Assembly (NCBI GenBank): GCA_963674665.2
Contig: CAXXPL010000009.1
Span: 1,302,001-1,366,000, forward strand
Direction: 5' to 3'
Length of the DNA stretch: 64,000 nt
Origin: G963674665 sp963674665
GTDB lineage: Bacteria; Desulfobacterota; Desulfovibrionia; Desulfovibrionales; Desulfovibrionaceae
The first letter of the stretch is position 1. Every line of letters starts with the position of its first letter. The notes under the pieces were generated by a model. The model searched no databases. It saw nothing but the letters and a program-made list of their open reading frames with translations, and was not told where the DNA came from. Positions 33,631 through 43,118 of the stretch are shown piece after piece. Made by a program: the position numbers and the translations under genes.

Positions 33631-34401
33631 CTATTTTCCAGCCACGGGGAAGGCCAACACGGAGCGGATGATGTGCTTCTCGTAGTCCTTGCCTTCCACT
33701 GCCGAGGCATACTGCACACGGATCATCCACATGCCGGGGGCGCTGACTTTCACTGTGGCCATTCCCTCGCCGTAGGGCTCAGTGAAAAAGGCGTAGGTAT
33801 TAGGCATGTCGGTGAAGCCGTCGTAGGAGGCTGTGACCGCGTCCGGGGATACGGGCTTGCCGTTGAACAGGATCTGCACGCGCAGATCGTCGCCAGGCTT
33901 CAGGGTCAGGGGATTGTCCAGGGGGACGATCTCCAGGGCGTCGCCGGTCTTGGTGTCCCAGCCGTCGGTCTTGCCGTCCACCGGAATCAGGGTTTTGCAG
34001 AATTTTTCGTACATCCGGGCTTCGAGTACGCCTTCCAGGGTGTCGCGGCCGCCCTTTTTCATACCCTGGGTGGTCTTGCACCAGATTTCGCCCTTGCGGT
34101 GCCCATGCAATAGGGCGGCGCCGCCCCCCTCCAGGGTAACCTGGCCGTCATAGGTGAAGTAGGCCTGGTTGGCGGTCAGGGGGATGGACTTGCCCTTGTA
34201 AAGCACTTCCACGTTCTCGGCGGCTTCCAGCTCCTCGCTTTTCATGAACACGTGGGAGGAGACAGTGGAGAAGGGAAGGGCCTGCCCCGAGGTGTAGGCG
34301 TGCCAGCACTGGGGTTTGACTATGAATTCGTGAGCCTGCGCTGAAAGGGAGAGAGTGAACAAAATCGCTAGAATAGAGAGTGCAATCGCAAAGCGTTTCA
34401 T
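33631..34401 (-). CDS. Exported DUF4198-family protein, NikK-like
   Basis: A 256-residue exported protein with a signal peptide (about 1-20, ending SAQAHE) and a two-lobed beta-rich region typical of DUF4198 (AHEFIVKPQCWHAYTSGQALP at the start; PLTLKPGDDLRVQILFNGKPV near residue 180; final MIRVQYA). The mature protein begins with a histidine, as metal-uptake periplasmic proteins often do. The start at 34401 has AGGAG and begins the signal. The one-base gap to the next gene implies co-expression. Family function is thought to be nickel or cobalt uptake support; unproven here. Confidence 0.65.
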   Translation of the reverse strand: MKRFAIALSILAILFTLSLSAQAHEFIVKPQCWHAYTSGQALPFSTVSSHVFMKSEELEAAENVEVLYKGKSIPLTANQAYFTYDGQVTLEGGGAALLHGHRKGEIWCKTTQGMKKGGRDTLEGVLEARMYEKFCKTLIPVDGKTDGWDTKTGDALEIVPLDNPLTLKPGDDLRVQILFNGKPVSPDAVTASYDGFTDMPNTYAFFTEPYGEGMATVKVSAPGMWMIRVQYASAVEGKDYEKHIIRSVLAFPVAGK

Positions 34402-34753
34402 TTGAGACTCCTGCTGTTTGGTGTATAATTTGTGAAAAAGTAGCACATCAAAGTAAAAAAATAAAGAATAATGTTACGCAAGTTGTGAGTGGAGATTCAG
34501 AGGAAGCGGTTTTGATTGAAAATTGGAATAATGAGGAGTTTGGGGGGGCAGGGTGAGGGGGAGGGAGAGGGATTTACAAATAAAAAAATCCCGGGAAAAT
34601 CAATTCCGTATTCATGGAATCACCCCATGTTGCGGCGGTCCTGGGTGCGCAGGTTGATGGCCTCGGCCAGGTGGCCGGTGTTCAGCTCAGGGGGAAAGCT
34701 CTCTTTTAATTATGATTGAAAAACAGACATTTGCACCTGACTGCCCACATAAT
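34402..34753. other. Gap containing a detached copy of the comM 3' end
   Basis: Holds the promoter side of the exported pair, G-rich sequence, and at 34625-34690 a copy of the last 20 or so codons of comM. The remainder up to 34753 lies inside the inserted cassette, downstream of its second gene. Confidence 0.55.
34625..34690 (-). repeat. Direct repeat A: detached copy of the comM 3' end
   Basis: About 66 bases nearly identical to 36513-36579 (three mismatches and one gap). It encodes NTGHLAEAINLRTQDRRNMG before a stop. With copy B it brackets the two-gene cassette, as expected for the attachment sites of an element that inserted into the 3' end of comM and restored the gene end. Confidence 0.75.
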
Positions 34754-36049
34754 CTACAGATCATATACGGCATCGAATCTGGGGATGACGTCATTGTTGG
34801 CGAGAAGGCTCTTGACCGCCAGGGGGGAGACGGAAAAGTGATTCCCCGCTTCATCCAGTGCGGGTTGGGAGTAGTCACCATCCAGGAACGAGAGCAGTTC
34901 TTCAAGGGGGCAAAGAAATTCCGCTGCAAAGGCACGCTGAATTTTTTGACGCGCAGTTTTCGCATCCGTCACAGGGAGCCAGTGCCCGTTTCGGGGGTGA
35001 AGCAAATAGTCACAAAGAAAGCGAGCTGTTTCGAAGCGCCGGCTGAGAGGGAAAGGCCTGCGAAATCTGAGTTCGAGATTTGCCGGATTACCATTTTTCA
35101 CAGCCAACCCCAAAGGGGAGTGGGGTGTTTCATTCGGGGGAGTGAAAAGCATGGCCGGTCTGGTGGAAAATAGTTCAGCAAGTTGAGGATTCGAAATGAC
35201 GCCACTTGGCATGTTCCACTCTCTTCTGGCTTGGCGTGCCAATTCCCAACCATATTGCCAAGGTTCAGTGTTTGGAGAGGAGGGGGGAAACAGAGGGGGG
35301 GCGGATACGGGAACACCAGGGGTATCGAGTTGTTTGAGGAATGCATCGAAATGACTGGCAGCATCTTCTCCCGCGCACGCGGCGGCTATTTCGGAAAGAG
35401 CCTCTTCTCCTCCCTCGCTGATTCTTTGCTCAAGAGAATTAACAATCATTTCAGATCCGGCGTCCGGGTCAAAACCAAGCATGGCTTCGTGTTTCCGGTA
35501 CGAGCTGGAACTCCGGTCATTTTGTTCTTCAAGGACCTCATTCCAAAGGGAGTGAAGCTGCGTGTCCTGAAGCTTCAAAGAATCGAGGCGGGCGCGAACG
35601 AGCTCGATGAAGTTCTTGATACCTTGTTCAAAGATATCGGGTGTGATGCTGGCCTGGAACGAGTTGAGATACCAGAAGGGTTCGGTTTTTGATTCCGTTG
35701 TGCGTTCGCAGGTTATGATGATGGTTTGCATATCCGAAATGAAGCGCAATCGGGGCCAGATGAATCCATGACCTACAGTGGCTGTGTGATGTGCCATCTG
35801 CCAATCAACAGCGGGAGTATGCTCCGGAATCGGCTCCCAACGCAGCCGCCACCAATTGGCAGCGAACCAAAGAGCCAGAGGGTAGGCGGAGACAGGTACT
35901 GCATCACTATAGGATTTGGACCAGGTATCGGCCACAGTGGTGGCACAATTGCCCAGAATTGAAATATTGAGGTATCCCATGGTGGCTTCAATGGGATCAT
36001 CCTGCGATTGACCACCGATCCATCTGATATCCATAATGAAACTATTCAC
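34754..36049 (-). CDS. Cassette protein 2: uncharacterised, with degenerate ImmA/IrrE-like C-terminal region
   Basis: A 431-residue protein starting at GTG, overlapping the upstream gene by 8 bases (GTGAATAG), with GGAAGA as ribosome site. The N-terminal third is Trp-rich (YPLALWFAANWWRLRW, HHTATVGHGFIWPRL). The C-terminal part (about 325-420) has the layout of ImmA/IrrE metallopeptidases: an RRFETARFL helix where HExxH is expected, then a RAFAAEFLCPLEELLSFL helix and a HFSVSPLAVKSLL helix-turn-helix-like segment. The HExxH zinc site itself is absent, so it is probably not an active protease. I recall this N-terminal family beside small partner proteins in accessory DNA, but know no tested function. 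Confidence 0.7.
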   Translation of the reverse strand: MNSFIMDIRWIGGQSQDDPIEATMGYLNISILGNCATTVADTWSKSYSDAVPVSAYPLALWFAANWWRLRWEPIPEHTPAVDWQMAHHTATVGHGFIWPRLRFISDMQTIIITCERTTESKTEPFWYLNSFQASITPDIFEQGIKNFIELVRARLDSLKLQDTQLHSLWNEVLEEQNDRSSSSYRKHEAMLGFDPDAGSEMIVNSLEQRISEGGEEALSEIAAACAGEDAASHFDAFLKQLDTPGVPVSAPPLFPPSSPNTEPWQYGWELARQARREWNMPSGVISNPQLAELFSTRPAMLFTPPNETPHSPLGLAVKNGNPANLELRFRRPFPLSRRFETARFLCDYLLHPRNGHWLPVTDAKTARQKIQRAFAAEFLCPLEELLSFLDGDYSQPALDEAGNHFSVSPLAVKSLLANNDVIPRFDAVYDL

Positions 36050-36479
36050 TTGTATTCTTCCATCTGATCAGCACAAGCTCGCAAAAGCTGTCGTCAAGGA
36101 GTAATGGATACCCGTGGTAGATTCCGCTACTCTGGTTTCCAAGAGCGGCCTCCAGGGGAATACCGTCTTCAGTGACAGCCCAGACGTTTTGTGGCCAACC
36201 GTTGCGTTGCTGTTCACTGACAAGCCCACGGCGCATCCCGGTTTGAAGAAGTCGGAGAGCTTCGGCACGTTTGAAAATCCCTGCCCCATCGCATAGAGTC
36301 TTGCCTTTTCTCGGCAAGCTGGGAGGTTTGAGCCCGAAATCTCCTGGATTGCGTTTATGCTCAGGATTTCCATCATACGTGGCCGAATTGGCCCAGTCGG
36401 CAAGCTTTTCACGCATATCCAGGGCGTCATTTTCTGAAATCATCCGCCGTTTGGGATTTACTGTTCTTCGCTTTTTCAT
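36042..36479 (-). CDS. Cassette protein 1: small uncharacterised partner
   Basis: A 145-residue basic protein beginning MKKRRTVNPKRRM. A conserved-looking core reads KTLCDGAGIFKRAEALRLLQ, RRGLVSEQQRNGWPQNVWAV and a YHGYP motif near the C-terminus. The start at 36479 is a choice among several ATGs with weak ribosome sites. It is translated just before, and overlaps, cassette protein 2. Its size, charge and tight coupling to an ImmA/IrrE-like partner suggest a toxin-antitoxin-type or defence module. That is inference; no catalytic motif was recognised. Confidence 0.7.
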   Translation of the reverse strand: MKKRRTVNPKRRMISENDALDMREKLADWANSATYDGNPEHKRNPGDFGLKPPSLPRKGKTLCDGAGIFKRAEALRLLQTGMRRGLVSEQQRNGWPQNVWAVTEDGIPLEAALGNQSSGIYHGYPLLLDDSFCELVLIRWKNTSE

Positions 36480-36507
36480 AGGGACCATGCTTGTTACTGA
36501 TTGTATA

Positions 36508-38046
36508 TCACTCCATGTTGCGGCGGTCCAGGGTGCGCAGGTTGATGGCCTCGGCAAGGTGCCCGGTGTTCAGCTCCAGGGTGCCTTCCAGATCCGCGAT
36601 GGAGCGGGCGATGCGCAGCACGCGGGTATAGGCGCGCGCCGAGAGCCCCAGAGAATGCACGGCTTTTTCCAGAAAGGCGTGTTCGGAATCGCCGAGCCTG
36701 CAGAGAAACGCTCCAGCCAGCGGCCCGAGAGGTCCGCGTTGGTGTGCAGGGGGAGCCCCTGGAAGCGCTCCGATTGCAGTTGCCGCACCTGCTGGATGCG
36801 CTCCCTCATGTTCATGGAATTCGTGCCGGGGCGATTCTGGCGTAGATCCTTGTAAGGCACCGCGGGCACATCCACGTGCAGGTCGATGCGGTCCAGCAGG
36901 GGGCCGGAGATCTTGCTGCGGTAGCGCTGCACCTGTTGGGGCGTGCAGGTGCACTGGTGCTGGGTGTCGCCAAGATAGCCGCAGGGGCAGGGGTTGAGGG
37001 CGCCCACCAGCATGAAGTCCGCGGGATAGCTCAGGGACACGGCGGCGCGTGACAGGGTCACGTTGCCGTCCTCCAGGGGTTGGCGCAGGACCTCGAGAAC
37101 GTGCTTTTTGAACTCCGGGAGTTCGTCCAGGAACAGCACCCCCCGATGGGCAAGGGACACTTCGCCGGGGCGGGGATGCGCGCCGCCCGCCTACAAGACC
37201 GGCATCGGAAATCGTATGATGAGGGGCACGGAAGGGACGCCGCACCACCAGGGCGCGGCCGGATTCCAGACGCCCCGCCACGCTGTAAATCTTGGTGACC
37301 TCCAGGGCCTCCTCGAAGGTGAGCGCCGGGAGCACGCTGGGGATGCGTTTGGCCAGCATGGTCTTGCCGCTCCCCGGGGGCCCGAGAAAAAGGAGATTGT
37401 GTCCGCCAGCCGCCGCGATCTCGATGGCCCGCTTGGCGTGCTCCTTCCCCTTCACCTCGGAGAAGTCCAGGGGGAAGGGGTCCTGCTCCTGCCAGAGTTC
37501 CTCGGTGCGGGAGCCGACAGGCGCCATGTCGGCCAGTCCGGTGAGCATTGTCACGGCGTGGGCCAGGCTGGAGGCCGCGTACACGTCCAGCCCCTCCACC
37601 ACGGCGGCCTCGGCCGCGTTCTCAGTGGATGTGATCAGCCCCTTTGCGCCTTCGGAACGTGCGCGGATGGCCATGGGGAGGACGCCGGGAACTCCTTTGA
37701 GCTCGCCGGTGAGGGAGAGCTCCCCGCAGAAGAACCACTGGTTCAAGGTATTTTGGGGGAGGGTGTCGCTGGCCGCCAGCAGTCCCAGGGCCAGGGGCAG
37801 GTCAAAGGCGCTGCCTTCCTTGCGGGTATCCGCGGGGGCGAGGTTCACCGTGATCCGCGCCGGAGGGAGCTTGAAGCCGCTGTTCTTGAGCGCCGCGAGC
37901 ACGCGTTCCTTGCTCTCGCGTACCGCCCCTTCGGCCAGACCGACCATGGTGAAGGAGGGCATGCCCTGGCGGGAGAAGTCCACCTCCAGGTCAACACGGT
38001 AGGCATCTATGCCCACAAGGGCCGCGCACGCGGCTTTGGCTATCAC
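36508..38046 (-). pseudogene. comM: comM/yifB Mg-chelatase-like AAA ATPase, disrupted by two small insertions
   Basis: ComM is a helicase-like AAA+ protein that extends recombination during natural transformation. The N-terminal lon-like domain and Walker A (GPPGSGKTMLAKR) read in one frame. At about 37187-37190 one extra base moves the frame: the true continuation GGAHPRPGEVSLAHRGVLFLDELPEF, with Walker B, is in another frame up to about 36705, where two extra bases (duplicated TC on the coding strand) restore the first frame through SARAYTRVLRIARSIADLEG to the stop. The two insertions sum to three bases, so one long frame stays open but encodes about 160 wrong residues. Either a decayed gene or sequencing error. 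Confidence 0.8.
36513..36579 (-). repeat. Direct repeat B: attached comM 3' end
   Basis: Partner of repeat A at 34625-34690. It forms the present 3' end of comM (NTGHLAEAINLRTLDRRNME). The 1.8 kb between the repeats is the inserted cassette. No integrase or transposase is present between them. Confidence 0.75.
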
Positions 38047-38095
38047 TTGGCTCTCCTCCCCCGGCCCTTGGCCGGTGGCGCGGGGCGGTTCGAAG

Positions 38096-39236
38096 TCAGC
38101 GGGTCTCCACGGAAAATGTATAGTCCGCCGGAGAGTCGCCAGGGGTGATGACGAAAAGCTTGTCCCCGGTGACCTTCACATGATGCGCCCAGCCCCGCAT
38201 GGACGTGGCGATACGGCCCTTTTCCGGGGTGAAGATCTCGAAGCTCACGCCTTCGGGCGCATTCAGCCAGACGGCGAGGTGCCAGTCCTTGAGCGCCAGG
38301 ATGCGCAGGCAGGCCTTTTTGGCCGGGTTCGACATGCCCCTCGATGGCGGCGAAGAGCACTCCCTTGGAGCTCTCCTCGGGAATGATGGATTGGTAACGC
38401 GTGCAGGTGTTCCCCATGTCCGAGTCCGAGGCGGGCGCCTTGAGGATCTTGCGTTTGGGCTTGAGTTCGGTGCCGGGGTCTATGGATGCCACCATGGGGG
38501 CGTCCTCCTCCCTGGAGGAGGGTGCCGGGTTGGTTTCGTGTTCGCGGGGTGCCTGGGGCGCGGGAACCTCGGTCTCTTCCTCCTGCGGAGGAGTTTCCTC
38601 GGCCTCCTCCAGGTTCGGTGGGGCCGGAGGAGTGTCAGCCTGTTTCCCTATGGCCGGTGTCTCGGAAAGCGCGGGCGCCTGCTCCTTGGGAGTTGCCTCG
38701 GTCCAATCCTTGACAGGAGGCTCTTCCGGAGTCTCCGGGAGCGGGCGCTCCTTGCTCAACTCGGCCAGGGCCTGGGCCACGGCGTCATTTTCCGGGGAGC
38801 GCGTGTCCTTCGCCTCTGCATGAGCCGGCTCCTGAGCCTTGTCCACCTGTTGGGACGGAGTGCCCTTTTGGGATTGGGGTTCCGGTTTTTTGGGGGCGGG
38901 TTCGGGTTTGGCTGGAACTTCTGGTTCCCCCGCCGCCATGGGCCGGAGATAGCGTTTGAAAATATCCACCCCTGCTTGCCATCGAAGTCGAAGCGGTGCC
39001 AGCCGTTGATGATCTCGCGCACCTGGAGCACCTTGCCCTGGCCGACGCTGCCCAGAACGTTCGTTCTTGTTGCCTGGCCCGCCGCGCACGGCGATGTCGC
39101 GCAGCACACGGTAGGGGCGTGGCGTGGAGAAGCTGTCGTTCCACTCGTCCGCAAGGCATGACCCCGCGGCGAGGAACGTCGAGACAAGGAGCGCCTGGAG
39201 CGCGAAGAAACCGATGCGTTGCAATGAACAAGTCAT
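38096..39236 (-). pseudogene. Exported SH3-domain protein with Pro/Glu-rich linker, disrupted by three small insertions
   Basis: The reading starts with a signal peptide (LQRIGFFALQALLVSTFLAAGSCLA) and a bacterial SH3 domain. After RGGPGNKN a duplicated GAAC (about 39057-39064) shifts the frame so that VLGSVGQGKVLQVREIINGW and HRFDFDGKQGWIF lie in another frame; two extra bases near 38960 return it to KRYLRPMAAGEPEVPAKPEP. A long Pro/Glu linker follows. At about 38335 one extra G in a G-run shifts again; the C-terminal domain SNPAKKACLRILALKDWHLA to the stop at 38096 is in a third frame. The corrected protein would be about 375 residues, probably periplasmic and cell-wall associated. It lies between lepB and comM. 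Confidence 0.7.
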
Positions 39237-39252
39237 GATGATGGGCTTGGGG

Positions 39253-39855
39253 CTAATGGATGAGATTGCCTATGCGCCCCCAGCGTATGTCGGAGAAGCC
39301 TTCCCAGGACCAGTAGAGAATCCAGGCCTTGCCCTTGATCTTGCCCTTGTCCACAGGCCCCCAGAACCGGGAGTCGTAGGATTCGTCGCGGTTGTCGCCC
39401 ATGACGAAGTATTTGCCCTCCGGAACCGTGTACGCGGGCATGTTGTCCCGCTGTCCGCTGCGTATGTTGGGGTCGGTGTGCTGGGTGTATGGCTCGACCA
39501 GCTTTTCGCCGTTGCGGAAGACTTCCTTGTTCTTGATCTCGATGACGTCGCCGGGAACACCGACAATGCGCTTGATGAAGTCCTTGGAAGTGTCCTCCGG
39601 GAACTCGAACACGATGATGTCGCCGTGTTCGGGCTCGCTGAAGGTGACGGCGAACGTGTCCGTGAAGGGCACCTTGACGCCGTATAATATCTTGCTCACC
39701 AGCAGGTGGTCACCGATGAGCAGGGTGTCCAGCATGGAGCCGGAGGGAATCTTGAAGGCCTGAATAAAGAATGTACGGATGATCATGGCCAGAATGAAGG
39801 CAATGATCATGGCTTCGCTGTATTCTTTGAGCATTTTTTGCCAGCGGGGTGTCAT
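39253..39855 (-). CDS. lepB: Signal peptidase I
   Basis: A 200-residue membrane-bound serine protease that removes signal peptides on the periplasmic side. One N-terminal membrane helix (IIAFILAMIIRTFFIQAF), the catalytic Ser40 in IPSGSMLDTL and the general-base Lys95 in FIKRIVGVPGD are present, with the family boxes GDNRDESYDSRFWGPV. It follows lepA by 155 bp on the same strand, the same pairing as in Escherichia coli, and precedes the SH3 gene by 16 bp. Confidence 0.96.
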   Translation of the reverse strand: MTPRWQKMLKEYSEAMIIAFILAMIIRTFFIQAFKIPSGSMLDTLLIGDHLLVSKILYGVKVPFTDTFAVTFSEPEHGDIIVFEFPEDTSKDFIKRIVGVPGDVIEIKNKEVFRNGEKLVEPYTQHTDPNIRSGQRDNMPAYTVPEGKYFVMGDNRDESYDSRFWGPVDKGKIKGKAWILYWSWEGFSDIRWGRIGNLIH

Positions 39856-40010
39856 AGGTTGATCCTTGTGCAGAAGATGTCGGGTTGGCGGGCTGGAGCG
39901 CGGCTTTCACGCGGAGCTTCCCGCATTCCAGTGCATTGAGGTTGCAGCTTGCCGCGAAACGCGCAATTGGAGCCGGGCGGACAGGCGCATTGGTGTGACA
40001 CGCATCGGGC

Positions 40011-41816
40011 CTAGTCGTCCTCTGCCTTGAGCGCCGCGAGAAAGGCTTCCTGCGGAATTTCGACGTTACCCATGCGCTTCATGCGCTTCTTGCCCTCCTT
40101 CTGTTTCTCCAGGAGTTTGCGTTTACGGGTGATGTCGCCGCCATAACACTTGGCCGTGACATTCTTGCGCAACGGCGAGTTGCGTTCGCGGGCGATGATC
40201 TTTTGTCCCACCGCGGCCTGGACGACCACCTCGAACATCTGACGCGGTATGGAGCGTTTGAGTTTCAGGGCCACATTGCGGCCGTGTTGGTATGCTCTGT
40301 CCCTGTGCACTATGGTGGACAGCGCGTCAACCGGATCGCCGTTGATCATGATATCCAGCTTGACCAGGTCGGCTTCCCGGTAGTCGGTTATTTCATAGTC
40401 AAGGGACGCGTACCCCTTGGTGGAGGACTTGAGCTTGTCGAAAAAGTCGAAGACCATCTCGGCAAAGGGCAGTTCGTAGGTGATGATCACGCGGGTGGAG
40501 GTGAGATAGCGGATGTCCTTCTGGATGCCGCGTTTCTCCTCGCACAGCTTGAAAACGTTGCCCACGTACTCGTTGGGGGTGTGGATCTCCAGCTTGGCGT
40601 AGGGTTCGTGAAAGCTGGCGATCTCTCCCGCGGGGGGCAGTTTGGCCGGGTTTTCTATACCCAGCTCCACGCCCTTGGTGGTGACCACCTTGTAGATGAC
40701 AGTGGGCGCCGTGGCGATGAGGCTGGCCTGGAATTCCCGCTCCAGCCGCTCCTGGATGATCTCCATGTGCAGGAGTCCGAGGAATCCGGCGCGGAAGCCA
40801 AAGCCCAGGGCCTGGGAGGTCTCGGGTTCGAAGGAGAAGGCCGCGTCGTTGAGCTGCAGCTTTTCCAGAGCGGCCTTGAGAGGCTCGTACTCCGCGGGTT
40901 CCGTGGGGTAGAGGCCGCAAAAGACCATGGGCTTGATCTTCTTGAATCCGGGAAAGGGGGTCTTTGTCGGGTTCTCGGCACTCGTGACCGTATCGCCCAC
41001 GGGCGCGTCGCGGAGATTTTTGATGGTGGCGCAGAGAAAACCGACCTCGCCCAGGCCCATCTCCTCGATGGTCACGGGCTCGGGCATGAAGGCTCCCAGT
41101 TTGGAGACCTCGAACACCTTGCCCGAGGAAAACATCTTGATCTTCTGGCCTTGGCGGATGTTGCCCTCCAGCACCCGGAACATGACCACCACGCCCTGGT
41201 AGGGGTCGTACCAAGAGTCGAATATCAGCGCCTTGAGGGGGGCCTCGTCCTGGCCCTTTGGCGGAGGAATGAGCTTCACCAGGCTCTCAATGAGGGCCGG
41301 AACGCCCAGGCCGGTCTTGGCGCTCACTTCCAGGGCCTCGGAGCAGTCAAGGCCGATGGCCTCCTCGATCTCGTGCTTCACCAGCGCTGGTTGAGCGCTG
41401 GGCAGATCGATTTTGTTCAACACCGGGATGACGTCCAGGTCGTGGTCAAGTGCCAGGTACACGTTGGCCAGGGTCTGGGCCTCCACGCCCTGGGTGGAAT
41501 CCACCACCAGCAGCGCTCCGTCGCAGGCCGCCAGGGAGCGTGAGACCTCATAGCTGAAGTCCACATGCCCGGGGGTGTCGATGAGGTTGAGGATGTACTC
41601 GTTCCCGTCCTCGGCCTTGTAGGGGATGCGCACGGTCTGGGCCTTGATGGTAATGCCCCGCTCGCGTTCGAGCTCCATGCGGTCGAGATATTGTTCACGC
41701 TTTTCCCGCTCACTCACCAAGCCCGTGTACTCGAGGATGCGGTCCGCAAGAGTGGACTTGCCGTGATCGATGTGCGCAATGATACTGAAATTGCGAATGA
41801 ATTGCCTTGTCGCCAT
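40011..41816 (-). CDS. lepA: Elongation factor 4 (back-translocating GTPase LepA)
   Basis: A 601-residue translational GTPase, the usual length. G motifs: AHIDHGKST, DTPGHVDF and NKIDLPSA. The EF-G-like domains follow and the LepA-specific C-terminal domain ends MKRMGNVEIPQEAFLAALK. It acts on stalled ribosomes and in initiation or biogenesis. First gene of the run lepA-lepB-SH3-comM. The divergent neighbour is the LytTR regulator, with 250 bp between. Confidence 0.97.
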   Translation of the reverse strand: MATRQFIRNFSIIAHIDHGKSTLADRILEYTGLVSEREKREQYLDRMELERERGITIKAQTVRIPYKAEDGNEYILNLIDTPGHVDFSYEVSRSLAACDGALLVVDSTQGVEAQTLANVYLALDHDLDVIPVLNKIDLPSAQPALVKHEIEEAIGLDCSEALEVSAKTGLGVPALIESLVKLIPPPKGQDEAPLKALIFDSWYDPYQGVVVMFRVLEGNIRQGQKIKMFSSGKVFEVSKLGAFMPEPVTIEEMGLGEVGFLCATIKNLRDAPVGDTVTSAENPTKTPFPGFKKIKPMVFCGLYPTEPAEYEPLKAALEKLQLNDAAFSFEPETSQALGFGFRAGFLGLLHMEIIQERLEREFQASLIATAPTVIYKVVTTKGVELGIENPAKLPPAGEIASFHEPYAKLEIHTPNEYVGNVFKLCEEKRGIQKDIRYLTSTRVIITYELPFAEMVFDFFDKLKSSTKGYASLDYEITDYREADLVKLDIMINGDPVDALSTIVHRDRAYQHGRNVALKLKRSIPRQMFEVVVQAAVGQKIIARERNSPLRKNVTAKCYGGDITRKRKLLEKQKEGKKRMKRMGNVEIPQEAFLAALKAEDD

Positions 41817-42067
41817 ATGTCCTGAACCGGAACAGCCGGTGGTTTGTTGCTGGGTTGCGTGACAGGTTTTCTCGAAGCTTGCCGTACATGGTAAAACACC
41901 GGTTTCACCGCCGCAAGCGCAATTGGTTCAGATACGATATTTGAGCGGGGAAGTCTAATATGTAAAAATTCTTTTATGTCAATTGGTTATTGTTTTAGGA
42001 AAAAGATCGGCAGGTAAAGGGAGCGGGATGGGCTTCAATAGAATGCCGGATTCTGCTATAGGATCGC

Positions 42068-42949
42068 ATGGCCTTGCTGAATACCCTGCTTATTCACCCC
42101 GATCCCCTGGTGCGGCAGGCATTGCGGGAGTCCTTGCAAAAGGCGGACTTCCTGCGCGTGCTGGGTGAGTCCGTGGCCGCCTTCGAGGCTCTGGAGCTGC
42201 TCGAAGCGGTTCCCTACGGCGTTTTTTTCGTGGGCGTGGACCTGCAGGACGGGGTCAGCGGTCTGGAGCTGGCCCAGATGCTGGCCAACAGAAAGAACAA
42301 ACCGGCCCTGGTCTTCATTGCCCAGGACGAGAGCCTGGCGTTCAAGGCCTTTGAGCTTGGGGCCACGGACTACCTTCTGTGGCCCGCCCCTTTGGAGCGA
42401 CTGGAGCGCACCTTCGAGCGCCTGCGGCAGTTCAAGGCGCACTTCAAGCTCATCCCTCCCCCGAGCAGCAACTGGAAGGAAGGCGTCGGCTACGAGGCCG
42501 GAGATCTCGAGGAGGAGGAAACCCTCAAGCTTTCCCTGGCCGAGGACGAACAGGAGAAGTTCCTGCTGGCCCTGCGTCAGGCCTGGGACCACAGCAAGCG
42601 TTTCGCCCAGGTGGATATCGAGAAACTGGCCGTCAACCTGGAGGGCCGGACCATACTCGTCCCGTACAACCAGATCATCTTTGTGGAGGCCTATGAGGAT
42701 TACAGCTACGTGCACACCGCAACCCAGAAATTTTTGACCTCCTACCGCATGAAACTGTTGGAGGATCGCCTACGGCAGCACAGGTTCTTCCGCGTGCACC
42801 GCAAGTATCTCGTAAATTTGGACATGGTCACGGAAATCGCCTCCCTGCCGGGCAGCAACTTCATGTTGCGCACCGCGGGCCGCACGCGCATCGAGCTGCC
42901 CATCAGCCGCAGACGCATCGGCGAGCTTAAACAGATACTCGGACTGTGA
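42068..42949 (+). CDS. LytTR-type response regulator
   Basis: A 293-residue regulator: receiver domain at about 5-120 with the phosphoacceptor Asp58 in FFVGVDLQDGVSGLEL, a linker, and a LytTR DNA-binding domain at about 195-290 (FVEAYEDYSYVHTATQKFL, HRFFRVHRKYLVNLDMV). The receiver seems less conserved near its start (IHPDPLVRQAL has one of the expected acidic residues), so phosphorylation may be weak or absent. There is no partner kinase nearby. It sits 169 bp before acs on the same strand and might regulate it; the sequence does not prove this. Confidence 0.88.
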   Translation: MALLNTLLIHPDPLVRQALRESLQKADFLRVLGESVAAFEALELLEAVPYGVFFVGVDLQDGVSGLELAQMLANRKNKPALVFIAQDESLAFKAFELGATDYLLWPAPLERLERTFERLRQFKAHFKLIPPPSSNWKEGVGYEAGDLEEEETLKLSLAEDEQEKFLLALRQAWDHSKRFAQVDIEKLAVNLEGRTILVPYNQIIFVEAYEDYSYVHTATQKFLTSYRMKLLEDRLRQHRFFRVHRKYLVNLDMVTEIASLPGSNFMLRTAGRTRIELPISRRRIGELKQILGL

Positions 42950-43118
42950 CGAAACGCTACTTCCGGGAGCTTTCCCGACCGTTCAGCGAGCTATACGCGC
43001 CTTTGAACGAATAGTGTTCAGCTCTTGCACAAGGATATGTAAGGATGCAATTACCTGGAAAACCAGAAACCGATGGGCGCCCGGATACCGCGCCGTATAT
43101 ATATTCAGGAGGATCATC

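Noticed and set aside
34691..36512. Insertion sequence or prophage remnant
   Set aside because: There is no transposase, integrase or terminal inverted repeat; the flanking repeats are comM sequence.
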